DNA from: Pseudomonas sp.
GTDB lineage: Bacteria > Pseudomonadota > Gammaproteobacteria > Pseudomonadales > Pseudomonadaceae
Assembly: GCA_030699825.1 (NCBI GenBank)
Contig: JAUYKV010000062.1
Span: 1-64,000 of the forward strand
DNA: 64,000 nt
Direction of reading: 5' to 3'
Every line of letters starts with the position of its first letter. Position 1 is the stretch's first letter. The notes beneath the pieces are model-generated. The model worked only from the letters and a program-made list of their open reading frames with translations, searched no databases and was not told the DNA's origin. Position numbers and translations under genes: made by a program. Below are positions 1 to 9,667 of this stretch, piece after piece.

Positions 1-2219
1 ACATCCGCGCCGAAGGCCTGGGCTTCCTCGGTGTCGCCACCAGCGCCACCCACCACGAGATGGTCGACTTCTACGCCAAGGCCCTGCCCGCCTACATCGA
101 CAAGGGCATCGAGCTGGAACTGCTCAATCCGGTGCTGAAAACCTTCGACCTGGAAAAACTCGGCCGCGCGATCAACCACGAGCGCGACCAGCAGTTCACC
201 TACCTCGGCCTGCAGACCCTCTACGACCGTTACTTCATCCACAAGGACGGCACCCGCTTCGAACTGCCGCAGATCTTCTTCATGCGCGTGGCCATGGGCC
301 TGGCGATCGAAGAACAGCAGAAAGAAGACCGCGCCATCGAGTTCTACAACCTGCTGTCCTCGTTCGACTACATGGCCTCGACGCCGACCCTGTTCAACGC
401 CGGCACCCTGCGCCCGCAACTGTCCTCGTGCTACCTGACCACCGTGCCGGACGACCTGGGCGGCATCTACGACGCCATCCGCGACAACGCCCTGCTGAGC
501 AAATTCGCCGGCGGCCTGGGCAACGACTGGACCCCGGTGCGCGCCCTCGGCGCCTACATCAAGGGCACCAACGGCAAATCCCAGGGCGTGGTGCCCTTCC
601 TCAAGGTGGTCAACGACACCGCCGTGGCAGTCAACCAGGGCGGCAAGCGCAAGGGCGCGGTCTGCGCCTACCTGGAAACCTGGCACATGGACATCGAAGA
701 GTTCATCGAGCTGCGCAAGAACACCGGCGACGACCGCCGCCGCACCCACGACATGAACACCGCCAACTGGATCCCCGACCTGTTCATGAAGCGCGTGTTC
801 GACGACGGCTCCTGGACCCTGTTCAGCCCGAGCGAAGTGCCGGACCTGCACGACCTCACCGGCCGCGCCTTCGAAGAGCGCTACGAGTACTACGAAGCCC
901 TGACCCAGTACGGCAAGATCAAGCTGTTCAAGACCATCCAGGCCAAAGACCTGTGGCGCAAGATGCTCAGCATGCTGTTCGAAACCGGCCACCCATGGCT
1001 GACCTTCAAGGACCCGTGCAACCTGCGCAGCCCGCAGCAGCACGTCGGCGTGGTACACAGCTCGAACCTGTGCACCGAGATCACCCTCAACACCAACGCC
1101 GACGAGATCGCCGTGTGCAACCTCGGCTCGGTCAACCTGCCGAACCACATCGTCGACGGCAAGCTGGATCGCGCCAAGCTGCAGCGCACCATCAAGACTG
1201 CCGTGCGCATGCTCGATAACGTCATCGACATCAACTACTACTCGGTGCCGCAGGCGCGCAACTCCAACTTCAAGCACCGCCCGGTCGGCCTCGGCATCAT
1301 GGGCTTCCAGGACGCCCTGTACCTGCAGCACATCCCCTACGGCTCGATTGCTGCGGTCGACTTCGCCGACAAGTCCATGGAAGCGGTCAGCTACTACGCC
1401 ATCCAGGCCTCCTGCGACCTGGCCGACGAGCGCGGCAGCTATGAGACCTTCCAGGGTTCGCTGTGGAGCAAGGGCGTGCTGCCGCTGGATTCGCAACAGA
1501 TCCTTATCGAGCAACGCGGCCAGAAGTACATCGACGTCGACCTGAGCGAGTCCCTGGACTGGGCCCCGGTCCGCGCTCGCGTGCAGAAAGGCATCCGCAA
1601 CTCGAACATCATGGCCATCGCCCCGACCGCCACCATCGCCAACATCACCGGCGTGTCGCAGTCGATCGAACCGACTTACCAGAACCTCTACGTGAAATCG
1701 AACCTCTCGGGCGAATTCACCGTGATCAACCCCTACCTGGTCCACGACCTCAAGGCCCGCGGCCTGTGGGACTCGGTGATGATCAACGACCTCAAGTACT
1801 ACGACGGTTCCGTGCAGCAGATCGAACGCATCCCGCAGGAGCTCAAAGACCTCTACGCCACCGCCTTCGAAGTCGACACCAAGTGGATCGTCGACGCCGC
1901 CAGCCGCCGCCAGAAGTGGATCGACCAGGCCCAGTCGCTGAACCTGTACATCGCCGGCGCCAGCGGCAAGAAGCTCGACGTGACCTACCGCATGGCCTGG
2001 TACCGCGGCCTGAAAACCACCTACTACCTCCGCGCCCTGGCCGCCACCAGCACCGAGAAATCCACCGTCAACACCGGCAAGCTCAACGCCGTGTCCAGCG
2101 GCGGCAACGACGGCCTCAGCGCCGCCCCGGCAGCCCCGCAAGTGGAAATGTCGGCCGGCCCGGCCCCAGTACCCAAGGCCTGCGCCATCGACGAACCAGA
2201 CTGCGAGGCGTGTCAATAA
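1..2219 (+). CDS. nrdA: Ribonucleoside-diphosphate reductase class Ia, large (alpha) subunit, 5' partial
   Basis: Reduces ribonucleoside diphosphates to deoxyribonucleotides in the cytosol with NrdB. The reading frame is open from the first bases (frame 3), so the N-terminal ATP-cone region lies outside the window; about 738 residues are visible. Motifs seen: STPTLFNAG followed by SSCYL (active-site cysteine), [10 protein letters not shown] and CNLGSVNLP of the catalytic barrel, [12 protein letters not shown] (radical-transfer tyrosine region) and a C-terminal CEAC pair that is re-reduced by thioredoxin or glutaredoxin. The tail before CEAC is Ala/Pro-rich and flexible, as usual. nrdB follows after a 640-base gap rich in repeats. 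Identity is certain from the motifs; the true start cannot be given. Confidence 0.97.
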   Translation, partial: IRAEGLGFLGVATSATHHEMVDFYAKALPAYIDKGIELELLNPVLKTFDLEKLGRAINHERDQQFTYLGLQTLYDRYFIHKDGTRFELPQIFFMRVAMGLAIEEQQKEDRAIEFYNLLSSFDYMASTPTLFNAGTLRPQLSSCYLTTVPDDLGGIYDAIRDNALLSKFAGGLGNDWTPVRALGAYIKGTNGKSQGVVPFLKVVNDTAVAVNQGGKRKGAVCAYLETWHMDIEEFIELRKNTGDDRRRTHDMNTANWIPDLFMKRVFDDGSWTLFSPSEVPDLHDLTGRAFEERYEYYEALTQYGKIKLFKTIQAKDLWRKMLSMLFETGHPWLTFKDPCNLRSPQQHVGVVHSSNLCTEITLNTNADEIAVCNLGSVNLPNHIVDGKLDRAKLQRTIKTAVRMLDNVIDINYYSVPQARNSNFKHRPVGLGIMGFQDALYLQHIPYGSIAAVDFADKSMEAVSYYAIQASCDLADERGSYETFQGSLWSKGVLPLDSQQILIEQRGQKYIDVDLSESLDWAPVRARVQKGIRNSNIMAIAPTATIANITGVSQSIEPTYQNLYVKSNLSGEFTVINPYLVHDLKARGLWDSVMINDLKYYDGSVQQIERIPQELKDLYATAFEVDTKWIVDAASRRQKWIDQAQSLNLYIAGASGKKLDVTYRMAWYRGLKTTYYLRALAATSTEKSTVNTGKLNAVSSGGNDGLSAAPAAPQVEMSAGPAPVPKACAIDEPDCEACQ

Positions 2220-2859
2220 GCGCGCGGATCTGAGCGGCGCCCGCGTTGTTGCCGCGCGGGCCGACCCCGGTCATGTACAGCCATACACTCCCGTGGCCGG
2301 CCCGCCCGGCGCCTAGCGCTCACTCGCACAGCTACACGCTCGAACGTCGAACTAAAGGCCAAACACAAAGCTCAAGCAACACACAGATCAGTCCCCTCGC
2401 CCCTCCGGGGAGAGGGTTAGGGTGAGGGGAAAAGTCCCAAAGCCATCTCAATGCTAGAGCTGAAACACGTTCAGTCGGGAAGGCAAATAACCTGTAGGAG
2501 CCAGCTTGCTGGCGATGCTTTTGCACTGCTCGCTAAACCGAATCATCGGGATACCGAACCAGCCAGCGCCTACAAACCTTGCTGAACGCAACACGGTCAG
2601 TCCCCTCTCCCCCTTGGGGAGAGGGCTAGGGTGAGGGGCAACAGCAACACCGCCCCTCCCAATGAATACCCACCCTCTCCCGCTCGCGAGAAACGCGGGA
2701 AAGAGGAAAGAGAACAAAGGGCAACGGCCAGCCACACCAGCCCCCCGACCAGCGGCACCCGTTTTCACCTTGCGCGTAAACCGCAACAGAACATACTCGA
2801 TATAACTGTACATCCATACAGGTCGGCCATTTTGCCGGCCCTGAAGCAGGAGCCAAGCC
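2220..2859. other. nrdA-nrdB intergenic region with palindromic repeats
   Basis: No gene seen. It holds two copies of a palindromic repeat of the form CCCTC-CCC..GGGGAGAGGG..AGGGTGAGGGG (about 2391-2436 and 2603-2642), a third partial copy near 2664-2700, a REP-like GTAGGAGCCAGCTTGCTGGC (2493-2512), and the LexA-type box at 2806-2821. Such C/G-rich arms are common intergenic repeats in Pseudomonas and relatives. The length of the gap means nrdB may have its own promoter. Confidence 0.7.
2806..2821 (+). promoter_or_regulatory. Candidate LexA (SOS) box upstream of nrdB
   Basis: CTGTACATCCATACAG fits the gamma-proteobacterial LexA pattern CTG-N10-CAG with AT-rich centre and the strongly preferred CTGTA..ATACAG arms. 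It ends 38 bases before the nrdB ATG, where repression of a nrdB promoter would be expected. The match is seen directly; SOS control of nrdB is inference. Confidence 0.6.
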
Positions 2860-4110
2860 ATGCTGAGCTGGGACGAATTCGACAAGGAAGACGGCGCAGA
2901 CGCAGCCGTTGCCAGCAACACCACCGCCCAAGTCGCGGACATGAACATCGACAAGCTCGACCAGGTCGGCGGTGCCGCCGCGGTCGAAGCCCGCGCCATC
3001 GCCGCCGACGACAGCGCCGCCGTGGCCCGCGCCAAGGCCGCCCTCGACCAGCTCGACATCGCCGAAGGCCTGGCCGAGCTGGAAGGCGCCTCCGCCCGCG
3101 TCGCGGTCGACGAGAAGCGCATGATCAACTGCCGCGCCGACCTCAACCAGCTCGTCCCCTTCAAGTACGACTGGGCCTGGCAGAAGTACCTGGATGGTTG
3201 CGCCAACCACTGGATGCCCCAGGAAGTGAACATGAACGCCGACATCGCCTTGTGGAAAGGCACCGACGGCCTGACCGACGACGAGCGCCGCATCGTCATG
3301 CGCAACCTCGGCTTCTTCTCCACCGCCGACTCCCTGGTCGCCAACAACCTGGTGCTGGCCGTCTACCGCCTGATCACCAACCCCGAGTGCCGCCAGTACA
3401 TCCTGCGCCAGGCCTTCGAAGAGGCGATCCACACCCACGCCTACCAGTACTGCATCGAATCGCTGGGCATGGACGAAGGCGCGATCTTCAACATGTACCA
3501 CGAGATCCCCAGCGTCGCGAAAAAGGCCGCCTGGGGCCTCAAGTACACCCGCTCGATCTCCGACCCGACCTTCACCACCGGCACCGTCGAGACCGACAAG
3601 GAACTGCTGCGCAACCTGATCGCCTACTACTGCGTACTGGAAGGCATCTTCTTCTATTGCGGCTTCACCCAGATCCTCTCCATGGGCCGGCGCAACAAGA
3701 TGACCGGCGTCGCCGAGCAGTTCCAGTACATCCTGCGCGACGAATCCATGCACCTGAACTTCGGCATCGACGTGATCAACCAGATCAAGATCGAAAACCC
3801 GCACCTGTGGGACGCCGCGATGAAGGACGAAGCAACCCAGATGATCCTCGAAGGCACCCAGCTGGAAATCGAATACGCCCGCGACACCATGCCGCGCGGC
3901 GTCCTGGGCATGAACGCGGCGATGATGGAGGACTACCTTAAATTCATCGCCAACCGTCGGTTGACGCAGATCGGGTTGAAAGAGGAATATCCGGGTACGA
4001 CGAATCCGTTCCCGTGGATGAGCGAAATCATGGACCTGAAGAAGGAGAAGAACTTCTTCGAGACGCGGGTGATCGAGTATCAGACTGGTGGGGCGTTGAG
4101 CTGGGATTGA
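2860..4110 (+). CDS. nrdB: Ribonucleoside-diphosphate reductase class Ia, small (beta) subunit
   Basis: Provides the diiron-tyrosyl radical that starts ribonucleotide reduction by NrdA. The 416-residue protein has an Ala/Asp-rich N-terminal extension of about 85 residues before the ferritin-like fold. Ligand motifs are E188-AIH191 followed by the radical tyrosine Y195 (EEAIHTHAY) and RDE295-SMH298. The C-terminus ends ALSWD, the docking tail for NrdA. The start ATG has GCAGGAGCCAAGCC before it, a good ribosome-binding site. A rho-independent terminator follows. The upstream LexA-like box suggests expression separate from nrdA during DNA damage. Confidence 0.97.
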   Translation: MLSWDEFDKEDGADAAVASNTTAQVADMNIDKLDQVGGAAAVEARAIAADDSAAVARAKAALDQLDIAEGLAELEGASARVAVDEKRMINCRADLNQLVPFKYDWAWQKYLDGCANHWMPQEVNMNADIALWKGTDGLTDDERRIVMRNLGFFSTADSLVANNLVLAVYRLITNPECRQYILRQAFEEAIHTHAYQYCIESLGMDEGAIFNMYHEIPSVAKKAAWGLKYTRSISDPTFTTGTVETDKELLRNLIAYYCVLEGIFFYCGFTQILSMGRRNKMTGVAEQFQYILRDESMHLNFGIDVINQIKIENPHLWDAAMKDEATQMILEGTQLEIEYARDTMPRGVLGMNAAMMEDYLKFIANRRLTQIGLKEEYPGTTNPFPWMSEIMDLKKEKNFFETRVIEYQTGGALSWD

Positions 4111-4182
4111 TTCGGCTTACTCACTGAAAGATCACGAGCGCTTTACCTGAAATGGATGTTTGGGGCAGCGAGCAGAGACTTG

Positions 4183-4210
4183 AAGCCCCGTCTGGTACGG
4201 GGCTTTTTAT
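4183..4210 (+). terminator. Rho-independent terminator after nrdB
   Basis: AAGCCCCGT and ACGGGGCTT form a 9-bp stem around a CTGGT loop, followed by TTTTTAT. It lies 73 bases after the nrdB stop. Confidence 0.9.
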
Positions 4211-4270
4211 TGGGCGTAAAGCGGCAGTCAAGCGATTATAGGCCGGGCGTAGTGCAAGGAGGCTGACCTC

Positions 4271-4363
4271 ATGATCCTGAAGAAATTATTGAAAGCGGGG
4301 CATGACGAAGGTTCGGGGTTATCTAGAATTTTCTACCATCGGATAATGCAGAACTCGATCTAA
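4271..4363 (+). CDS. Very short ORF at the island edge, probably a truncated native gene
   Basis: A 30-codon frame (MILKKLLKAGHDEGS...) starts with ATG behind a near-perfect ribosome-binding site, AAGGAGG, 7 bases upstream. The first dozen codons look like the high-GC host sequence; from about 4315 the base composition becomes AT-rich and the frame soon stops. I read this as the 5' end of a gene that once followed nrdB and was cut by arrival of the island, or as a genuine small peptide. Nothing identifies a function. The RBS strength is the main support. Confidence 0.4.
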   Translation: MILKKLLKAGHDEGSGLSRIFYHRIMQNSI

Positions 4364-4398
4364 CCACGGTTATGCAATATACAAGATAAGGAATTCCT

Positions 4399-5100
4399 GT
4401 GTTCTTTGAACAAGAATTTATAAATTGGGTTGAAGATAATCCAATCGAAGGCTTGGTTAAAGCCTGCGAAAAGGCTTTAGCTTGGCAAAAAGAACTGGAA
4501 AACCCTGAGGTTTGGACAGAAGCTGAACATGAGCATCTATGGGAGACATCCACTTTTGTTCAATTAGTTATCGAAGCTAATTCATTAGATATTGACACTG
4601 AGGCACCTATTGCCAATACAGAAATTGATGAAAACTGCAAAAACCTGATCGAGTACCTTAAGGGCGTGCATAAGTCTCTAAGAGCAGAAGCTACCAAGCT
4701 AAAAATCAGCTCCTACAAAAATCGTTACAATACCGCCTTAAAAAAATCTTTTGCATATGAGTTTTCACAAGGTGATTTGGATAGAGTTCAGGTTCTGGTG
4801 AACGAGATAAGATCACACATTACCGAAAATATTGCTCTTGAAGAAGATCATAAACGTCGGCTTCTTAAAAGACTAGAGAATCTACAGTCTGAGTTTCACA
4901 AACGAGTATCAGACTTAGATAGATTTTGGGGGCTCGTAGGAGATGCAGGAGTAGTACTTGGCAAACTAGGCAAAGATGCTAAGCCAATAGTGGATCGAGT
5001 TAGAGAAGTTGCAGAGATAGTATGGAAAACGCAAGCGAGAACTGAGGAGCTGCCAAGCGGTGCTCAAAACCCCATGCTTGAACATGACGAAAACGCATAA
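4399..5100 (+). CDS. Unknown AT-rich coiled-coil protein at the left end of the defence island
   Basis: A 233-residue protein of no family I recognise. The likely start is GTG at 4399, with AAGGA 6-10 bases upstream. The sequence is charged and mostly helical; residues about 75-175 look like a long coiled coil (KGVHKSLRAEATKLK..., RRLLKRLENLQSEFHKRV), followed by a Gly/Val-rich stretch GLVGDAGVVLGKLGKDAK that could insert in or lie on a membrane. No signal peptide. Codon use and AT content are unlike the flanking nrdB and match the rest of the island. It is convergent with the methyltransferase gene, separated by a large REP-like hairpin. A role as accessory immunity or effector gene is only guilt by association. 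Confidence 0.7.
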   Translation: MFFEQEFINWVEDNPIEGLVKACEKALAWQKELENPEVWTEAEHEHLWETSTFVQLVIEANSLDIDTEAPIANTEIDENCKNLIEYLKGVHKSLRAEATKLKISSYKNRYNTALKKSFAYEFSQGDLDRVQVLVNEIRSHITENIALEEDHKRRLLKRLENLQSEFHKRVSDLDRFWGLVGDAGVVLGKLGKDAKPIVDRVREVAEIVWKTQARTEELPSGAQNPMLEHDENA

Positions 5101-5195
5101 CAAACGGCCACATCGGACAAATTTACGCCGGCACCTTTTTTTGCAAAAAAACGCAAAAAGCCGCCAACAAAAATTTGCTCGGTGAGCCGCATACT

Positions 5196-5259
5196 AGGGG
5201 GCAGACCACGGTTTTCGCTTCTACTTAATCATCCAAGCGAAACCGTCGTCTGCCCCCCC
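5196..5259. repeat. REP/REPIN-like inverted repeat with GGGGGCAGACCACGGTTT arm
   Basis: GGGGGCAGACCACGGTTTTC (5197-5216) pairs with GAAACCGTCGTCTGCCCCC (about 5239-5257) with two imperfections around a central AT-rich loop. Arms of the type GGGG-CAGACCACGTTT are typical of REP elements mobilised by RAYT/Y1 transposases in gamma-proteobacteria. A single degenerate arm is also present near 17947-17969. Placed between two convergent genes it may also act as a terminator. Confidence 0.6.
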
Positions 5260-5299
5260 CGACTATCCTCTTGAAAAATAATAATCCTCTCTGTATTGC

Positions 5300-6922
5300 T
5301 CAGGAAAAATCAAATTCTAGGGGAGCTGATTTAGCTTCCGATTGATATCCCGCCTCTTTTACAGAAACAACTTTTGAAACTACCGAGGCGATTTTTGAAG
5401 CTAATAATGGCGGTACAGCATTACCGACCTGATGATATTGCTGAGTTCTATTCCCTTCAAAGAAGTAGTTATCTGGAAAAGTTTGAAGCCTAGCAGCCTC
5501 TCGCACAGTCAAACTTCGACATTGTAAAGGATCATAGTGGATGAAATAATGCCCATCCTTGGAAATATGGCTTGTTATTGTGGATGAGGGCTCCCCTTCT
5601 AGCTGGACTCTGAAGCGATCAGAAAACTTCCCTGTCTCCCAGTTTTTGTGTGCAGGAGCAAGCCCAGGAAGATGAAACTGCTGATGTCCCTTGGGAGAAT
5701 AACCATATGCCTGAGCGAACACGGATGCATAAACATAACGTTTGAGATCCGACGGCATATGCCCACGAGCATCGTGATTGAGCCAACAATCTAGATTCTC
5801 ATCCAAATACCAATTATTCAGCAGCGGATCGTTCACCCCACCGCTTCCATTCATACGAGGGTAACGAACCCTTCCCACTTCGAGAGAAGAGTTTATGAAT
5901 TTTATCCGGGCATAATCCAATTTAATTGCAAGCTTAGGATCCACAGAACGATCAATATCCGCCCTCAATGAATCTAGCTGATTTGCAACTTCAAGATACC
6001 ATGCCTCATCATCATCATGGCTTTTAGTCAACGTACTTCGAATTTTTGGGAGACCACCAATAACCTGACCCACGCTAACTTTTTCGGCCTCAGAAAGCAC
6101 TGGCACCGACGGTACATCCTCCGGACTATCAATAGCAATGCCAAGAAGAATCACCCGATGCCTTGCTTGAGGAATACCGTACCTTTCTGCCCTTATAATA
6201 AAGTCATTAGGCTCAATATCGTCAACCCCGTTTTTCAGACCATATGACTTATTACTTACAAAAGAACATATGCGGTATTTTCTACCCGAGGATTCACGGC
6301 CGAGAGCCTTATCAGGATCAGAAAGATCTTCTAGAATTTTCGGAAAAATCCTCTCCCCCCCAATTTTTGACGACAAGATACCTTTGACGTTTTCCATTAC
6401 GAAAACAGATGGGCGTCGCTCTTGAATAATTCTCAAGTACTCACGATAGAGAAAGTGACGATGATCCTCATCAGCGCTGTAGTTGGCCTTGCCGCGATTA
6501 CGCGCACGTCCTACAACCGAATAAGCCTGGCAAGGAGGGCCACCTATGAGCACCCAAGGTAGTGACTCATTCAGTCGCTCATCGAGAGCGATATCAAGCT
6601 CTTCGTCTCCCTCCTTGGTGCCTAGGGTAATGCAACGCGCCTCTTGCTCTGCCTCATCCCATTGTGCTTGGCTAATTTTTGAGTAAGGCTTATCGGAATG
6701 ACCATTGCAGTAGGCATAGTAATCGCTCAACGCCTCAGGATTGGTTCGCTTGAGCAATCGAAAAAATGCTCGAAGCTTCAACGTCTTTCGAGCCACAGGG
6801 TCCATCTCGGCCGAAACCACAATCCGGAATCGTCTGCCACAATCAAGCGAGGCAAAGCCTTCTCCCAAGCCACCTGGACCGGCAAAAAGATCGACAATTT
6901 GTATAGGGTCGTCGGAATTCAT
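5300..6922 (-). CDS. DNA (cytosine-5) methyltransferase, Dcm-like
   Basis: Transfers a methyl group from S-adenosylmethionine to C5 of cytosine in a target DNA site. The 540-residue protein shows motif I (DLFAGPGGLGEGF, residues 11-23), motif IV with catalytic Cys131 (GGPPCQ), motif VI (ENV, 176-178), motif VIII (QARHR, 252-256), RLQTFPDNYFF (IX) and GNAVPPLLA (X). About 95 residues separate motifs I and IV, longer than in compact enzymes, and a long target-recognition region lies between VIII and IX, so its specificity cannot be read. AAGGTG precedes the ATG. It is divergent from vsr, 53 bases away, and probably marks self DNA for the neighbouring GHKL-Z1-nuclease operon. Confidence 0.95.
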   Translation of the reverse strand: MNSDDPIQIVDLFAGPGGLGEGFASLDCGRRFRIVVSAEMDPVARKTLKLRAFFRLLKRTNPEALSDYYAYCNGHSDKPYSKISQAQWDEAEQEARCITLGTKEGDEELDIALDERLNESLPWVLIGGPPCQAYSVVGRARNRGKANYSADEDHRHFLYREYLRIIQERRPSVFVMENVKGILSSKIGGERIFPKILEDLSDPDKALGRESSGRKYRICSFVSNKSYGLKNGVDDIEPNDFIIRAERYGIPQARHRVILLGIAIDSPEDVPSVPVLSEAEKVSVGQVIGGLPKIRSTLTKSHDDDEAWYLEVANQLDSLRADIDRSVDPKLAIKLDYARIKFINSSLEVGRVRYPRMNGSGGVNDPLLNNWYLDENLDCWLNHDARGHMPSDLKRYVYASVFAQAYGYSPKGHQQFHLPGLAPAHKNWETGKFSDRFRVQLEGEPSSTITSHISKDGHYFIHYDPLQCRSLTVREAARLQTFPDNYFFEGNRTQQYHQVGNAVPPLLASKIASVVSKVVSVKEAGYQSEAKSAPLEFDFS

Positions 6923-6940
6923 AGCACCTTCAAAAAATAT

Positions 6941-6957
6941 CTTGCCTCCAAGGCAAG
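6941..6957. promoter_or_regulatory. Palindrome in the methyltransferase-vsr divergent promoter
   Basis: CTTGCCT-CCA-AGGCAAG is a perfect 7-bp inverted repeat midway between the two divergent starts. It could be an operator or a methylation target through which the methyltransferase regulates itself. The function is inferred from position only. Confidence 0.4.
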
Positions 6958-6975
6958 GTCACTTGGACTTCAGCC

Positions 6976-7410
6976 ATGGACATCGTAAGTAAAGACGTCA
7001 GATCGCGCATGATGGCAGGGATACGTGGAAAAAACACTTCCCCAGAAATCCGGGTACGCAAGCTGCTGCATAGCCAAGGCTTCAGGTTCCGGCTGCACTG
7101 TAGGCAGCTTCCAGGAACACCCGATATAGTACTTCACCGCTATAGGGTCAGCATCTTTGTGAACGGCTGCTTCTGGCACAGGCATCAGGGCTGCCGATTT
7201 GCTACCACCCCTAAGACAAGACACGACTTCTGGATAGAAAAATTTCGCCAAAATATTGAGCGTGACCGTAAAAACAGAGAACAACTGATTAGTGCAGGAT
7301 GGCGCGTAATCGAATTATGGGAGTGCGGTCTCCGTGGGCCAGACTCAGATCTTGAGTGGCTGTCAAAAACAATCAAAGACAGTACAGACAAATACATTTC
7401 GTGGCCTTAA
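6976..7410 (+). CDS. vsr: Very short patch repair endonuclease (Vsr)
   Basis: Nicks DNA beside T:G mismatches left when 5-methylcytosine deaminates, so it partners a C5 methyltransferase. The 144 residues match the family length. Seen: catalytic Asp50 in LPGTPD, the zinc/active-site segment GCFWHRHQGC (Cys65, His68, His70) and the family signature WRVIELWECGLRG. The start has a weak ribosome-binding site. It is divergent from the methyltransferase and convergent with the AIPR gene. Vsr genes outside the core dcm locus are typical of mobile restriction-modification systems. Confidence 0.96.
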   Translation: MDIVSKDVRSRMMAGIRGKNTSPEIRVRKLLHSQGFRFRLHCRQLPGTPDIVLHRYRVSIFVNGCFWHRHQGCRFATTPKTRHDFWIEKFRQNIERDRKNREQLISAGWRVIELWECGLRGPDSDLEWLSKTIKDSTDKYISWP

Positions 7411-7570
7411 AAATGAGGCTCATGGATAATAATGTACTTCGCTTGCCATACTCTTAGCGACCTAATTTCGCAGAGATCTCAAGCAGGCCGACCTAAATAC
7501 ACATACAAGAATCCGTTATGCTATTCAGAATAGCCATCATCCTTATGATTTAACTTAAAGGATAAATCAG

Positions 7571-9667
7571 TCACTTGACGTACCCTAAAGTCAAGAGATT
7601 CCCATGAAGCTTCCAAAGTTCCACACATTGTTTCTCTGTCGGTAATTTAAACGGTATTTTAGACGCCAGCCGCAGCAGATCCGACTGCTTAGGGCTGAGT
7701 AGTGATTCCTTGATAGCCCATTCACGCATTCGCCCCCACTCACTTCCCGGAACATTGACCACAGATATTTGTACAGCAATTCCATTATCTGTTTTCTGGT
7801 CGTCCATCGCTTTCTTTACAGCTTTAGTTACTACACGCAAGTCCTGTAATGAAGCAAGCATAGCGCTTGTCAGCTGAATATCATCAGACTTCACCTGATC
7901 CCAGCATGCTTGAACCTTCGCCCACTCCGTCACGTTGTCCTTAGGTCGATTGGGATCAGTTAGTATCTCGAAAACACGCTTTGCAATAAGCGTAATTTGC
8001 TCAAGAACTGCCGCCGGAACAACCTGTTTATCCCAAATTATTCGGAGATCCATCTGCTGCCCAAGCGCCTGCTCAGAAATCATATTATGAAGCTTGGCGA
8101 GCGTATAGGTGACTATATTGGCGCGGTAGCCGCCTTGATACCAAACCTGTTGCTTTACCAGCGTTTCGGTACGCCGAAACAGTATGCCAATAGCAATTAA
8201 ATTTCTAAAATACTCCTCATTGAACTGCTTCTCATCTGACGCCCAAGATTTTGTTATGGATTCCGAGAAATGCACAAAGTTCTTTTGTGCTCCCATACTG
8301 ACTCTGCTAGGCATTTCTCGCCAAGTATTCTCGTATTTAGCGATGTCTGTTTTTGTAAGTAACTGCGCTCTAGGATTCAGCAGTTTAAACTGGTTTTTCT
8401 GTGCGGGTGTCATTTTTGCCTGCTCGTTGACATACTGACCTCGCGCCCGCTCGTAAAACCAATGGGTACCGTGCTGTGCACCACCTGCTGGCGATGCAAA
8501 GAGTCTTCTCGAAAACTCTTCAAGCCTGATATGAAAAGGGTGATTGGCAAAAAAGTCCGCATCGCTTACTTTGTTCTGGCTATTGGCATAGCGTGCAATG
8601 TCTGGAATAAGCTCTCCCGCTTTATCGGGAGGTAGTACAGATAACTTCATTTGTACCATCACCTTCGAGAGATCTACACCGTCCCTCTTACCTACAGCCC
8701 CCCGACCTGCCAAAGCCAACGATGCAGTGGTTTGACCACCATTGACAATCTGAAGATTGGTTGCACTAACAATCTGCATGCCCGATGACGTTTTCTCTAA
8801 AACAATGTTTTCTGCGGTAGCAGCAATTCCATTATTGTATGCAAAAAACATCTCTGGTTGATTTTTTATGGTCTGCTGAATCTTTGCGTTCACTTTACCT
8901 TTCGTAGTCAGAAAGGTACGCACGTTACCTTCCAAAAGCCGACTTCCATATTGATCATAAATTCCGGCCAAGGTCACCCCCGGAATCATGCATAGGTATG
9001 CCTGATAATCACCTTCTGACTGGGCCGCAGCCAGGCATGGCAGCCCTTTACTGCCAAACTTGTCAAACTCAACCACCAGTTCATCCCTCCCTGTTGCGGA
9101 GGCATATGCTGTATGAAAACGAGCAACATCCCAAATATGAAACTCAGTGGGAGTTCCATCAATATTGTCTTCAGGCCAGTCCTTTGCTCGTGCCTTTAAT
9201 TGACTGTCACTGGCGAGATAGAAACGATATTTAGTAACCTTGGCATGCCAGTCCATTAGATCGCATGCAAGTCCGTAGGCTGGCTGGCTTTCCTCGATCA
9301 CTTCATCTTCAGTCGATCCATCCGTGAGCTTACCCTGTAGTGCTTCTTCCAAAAAACCGCGTAGCATGGTGAAACTTTTTAACGCTTCCGAAGCATTGAA
9401 GGTTGGCATGACGTCTTCATTGGAAAAATTTGCCACCAACAGTGCCAATGAATTATCTGCCTCATCAAAAGCATACCCATCTATTTTGAGTTTTTTTCTA
9501 CCGCTAACCCCCTCATAACGACAGGCTTGAAAGTCAGTAAATTCCTCTGCATCGGATAAGCGTTCCCCCACCTCATCAACGAATGCAGCTCTATTAAAAT
9601 CGTGACTAGATTCGGCACGAGCCCTAACCGTCTCAATCAGGTCTTTGCGAAATTCTTCGAGCTCCAT
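7571..9667 (-). CDS. AIPR family (abortive infection phage resistance) protein
   Basis: A 698-residue protein that I assign to the AIPR family from the central NLQIVNGGQTTASLA motif (about residues 305-320), the preceding FAYNNGIAATAENI and the following KVMVQMKLSV, all recurrent in that family. The N-terminal 150 residues resemble a PD-(D/E)XK-like module (YAFDEADNSLALLVANF). Family members are linked to phage exclusion and restriction-like operons; the biochemical activity is not settled. It is the last gene of the operon: its ATG overlaps the stop codon of the upstream nuclease by one base (TAATG), indicating coupled translation behind GGAGGGG. Confidence 0.85.
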   Translation of the reverse strand: MELEEFRKDLIETVRARAESSHDFNRAAFVDEVGERLSDAEEFTDFQACRYEGVSGRKKLKIDGYAFDEADNSLALLVANFSNEDVMPTFNASEALKSFTMLRGFLEEALQGKLTDGSTEDEVIEESQPAYGLACDLMDWHAKVTKYRFYLASDSQLKARAKDWPEDNIDGTPTEFHIWDVARFHTAYASATGRDELVVEFDKFGSKGLPCLAAAQSEGDYQAYLCMIPGVTLAGIYDQYGSRLLEGNVRTFLTTKGKVNAKIQQTIKNQPEMFFAYNNGIAATAENIVLEKTSSGMQIVSATNLQIVNGGQTTASLALAGRGAVGKRDGVDLSKVMVQMKLSVLPPDKAGELIPDIARYANSQNKVSDADFFANHPFHIRLEEFSRRLFASPAGGAQHGTHWFYERARGQYVNEQAKMTPAQKNQFKLLNPRAQLLTKTDIAKYENTWREMPSRVSMGAQKNFVHFSESITKSWASDEKQFNEEYFRNLIAIGILFRRTETLVKQQVWYQGGYRANIVTYTLAKLHNMISEQALGQQMDLRIIWDKQVVPAAVLEQITLIAKRVFEILTDPNRPKDNVTEWAKVQACWDQVKSDDIQLTSAMLASLQDLRVVTKAVKKAMDDQKTDNGIAVQISVVNVPGSEWGRMREWAIKESLLSPKQSDLLRLASKIPFKLPTEKQCVELWKLHGNLLTLGYVK

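Noticed and set aside
2626..3804. Overlapping long frames on both strands across nrdB
   Set aside because: nrdB has all diiron and radical residues; the others are antisense or out-of-frame shadows.
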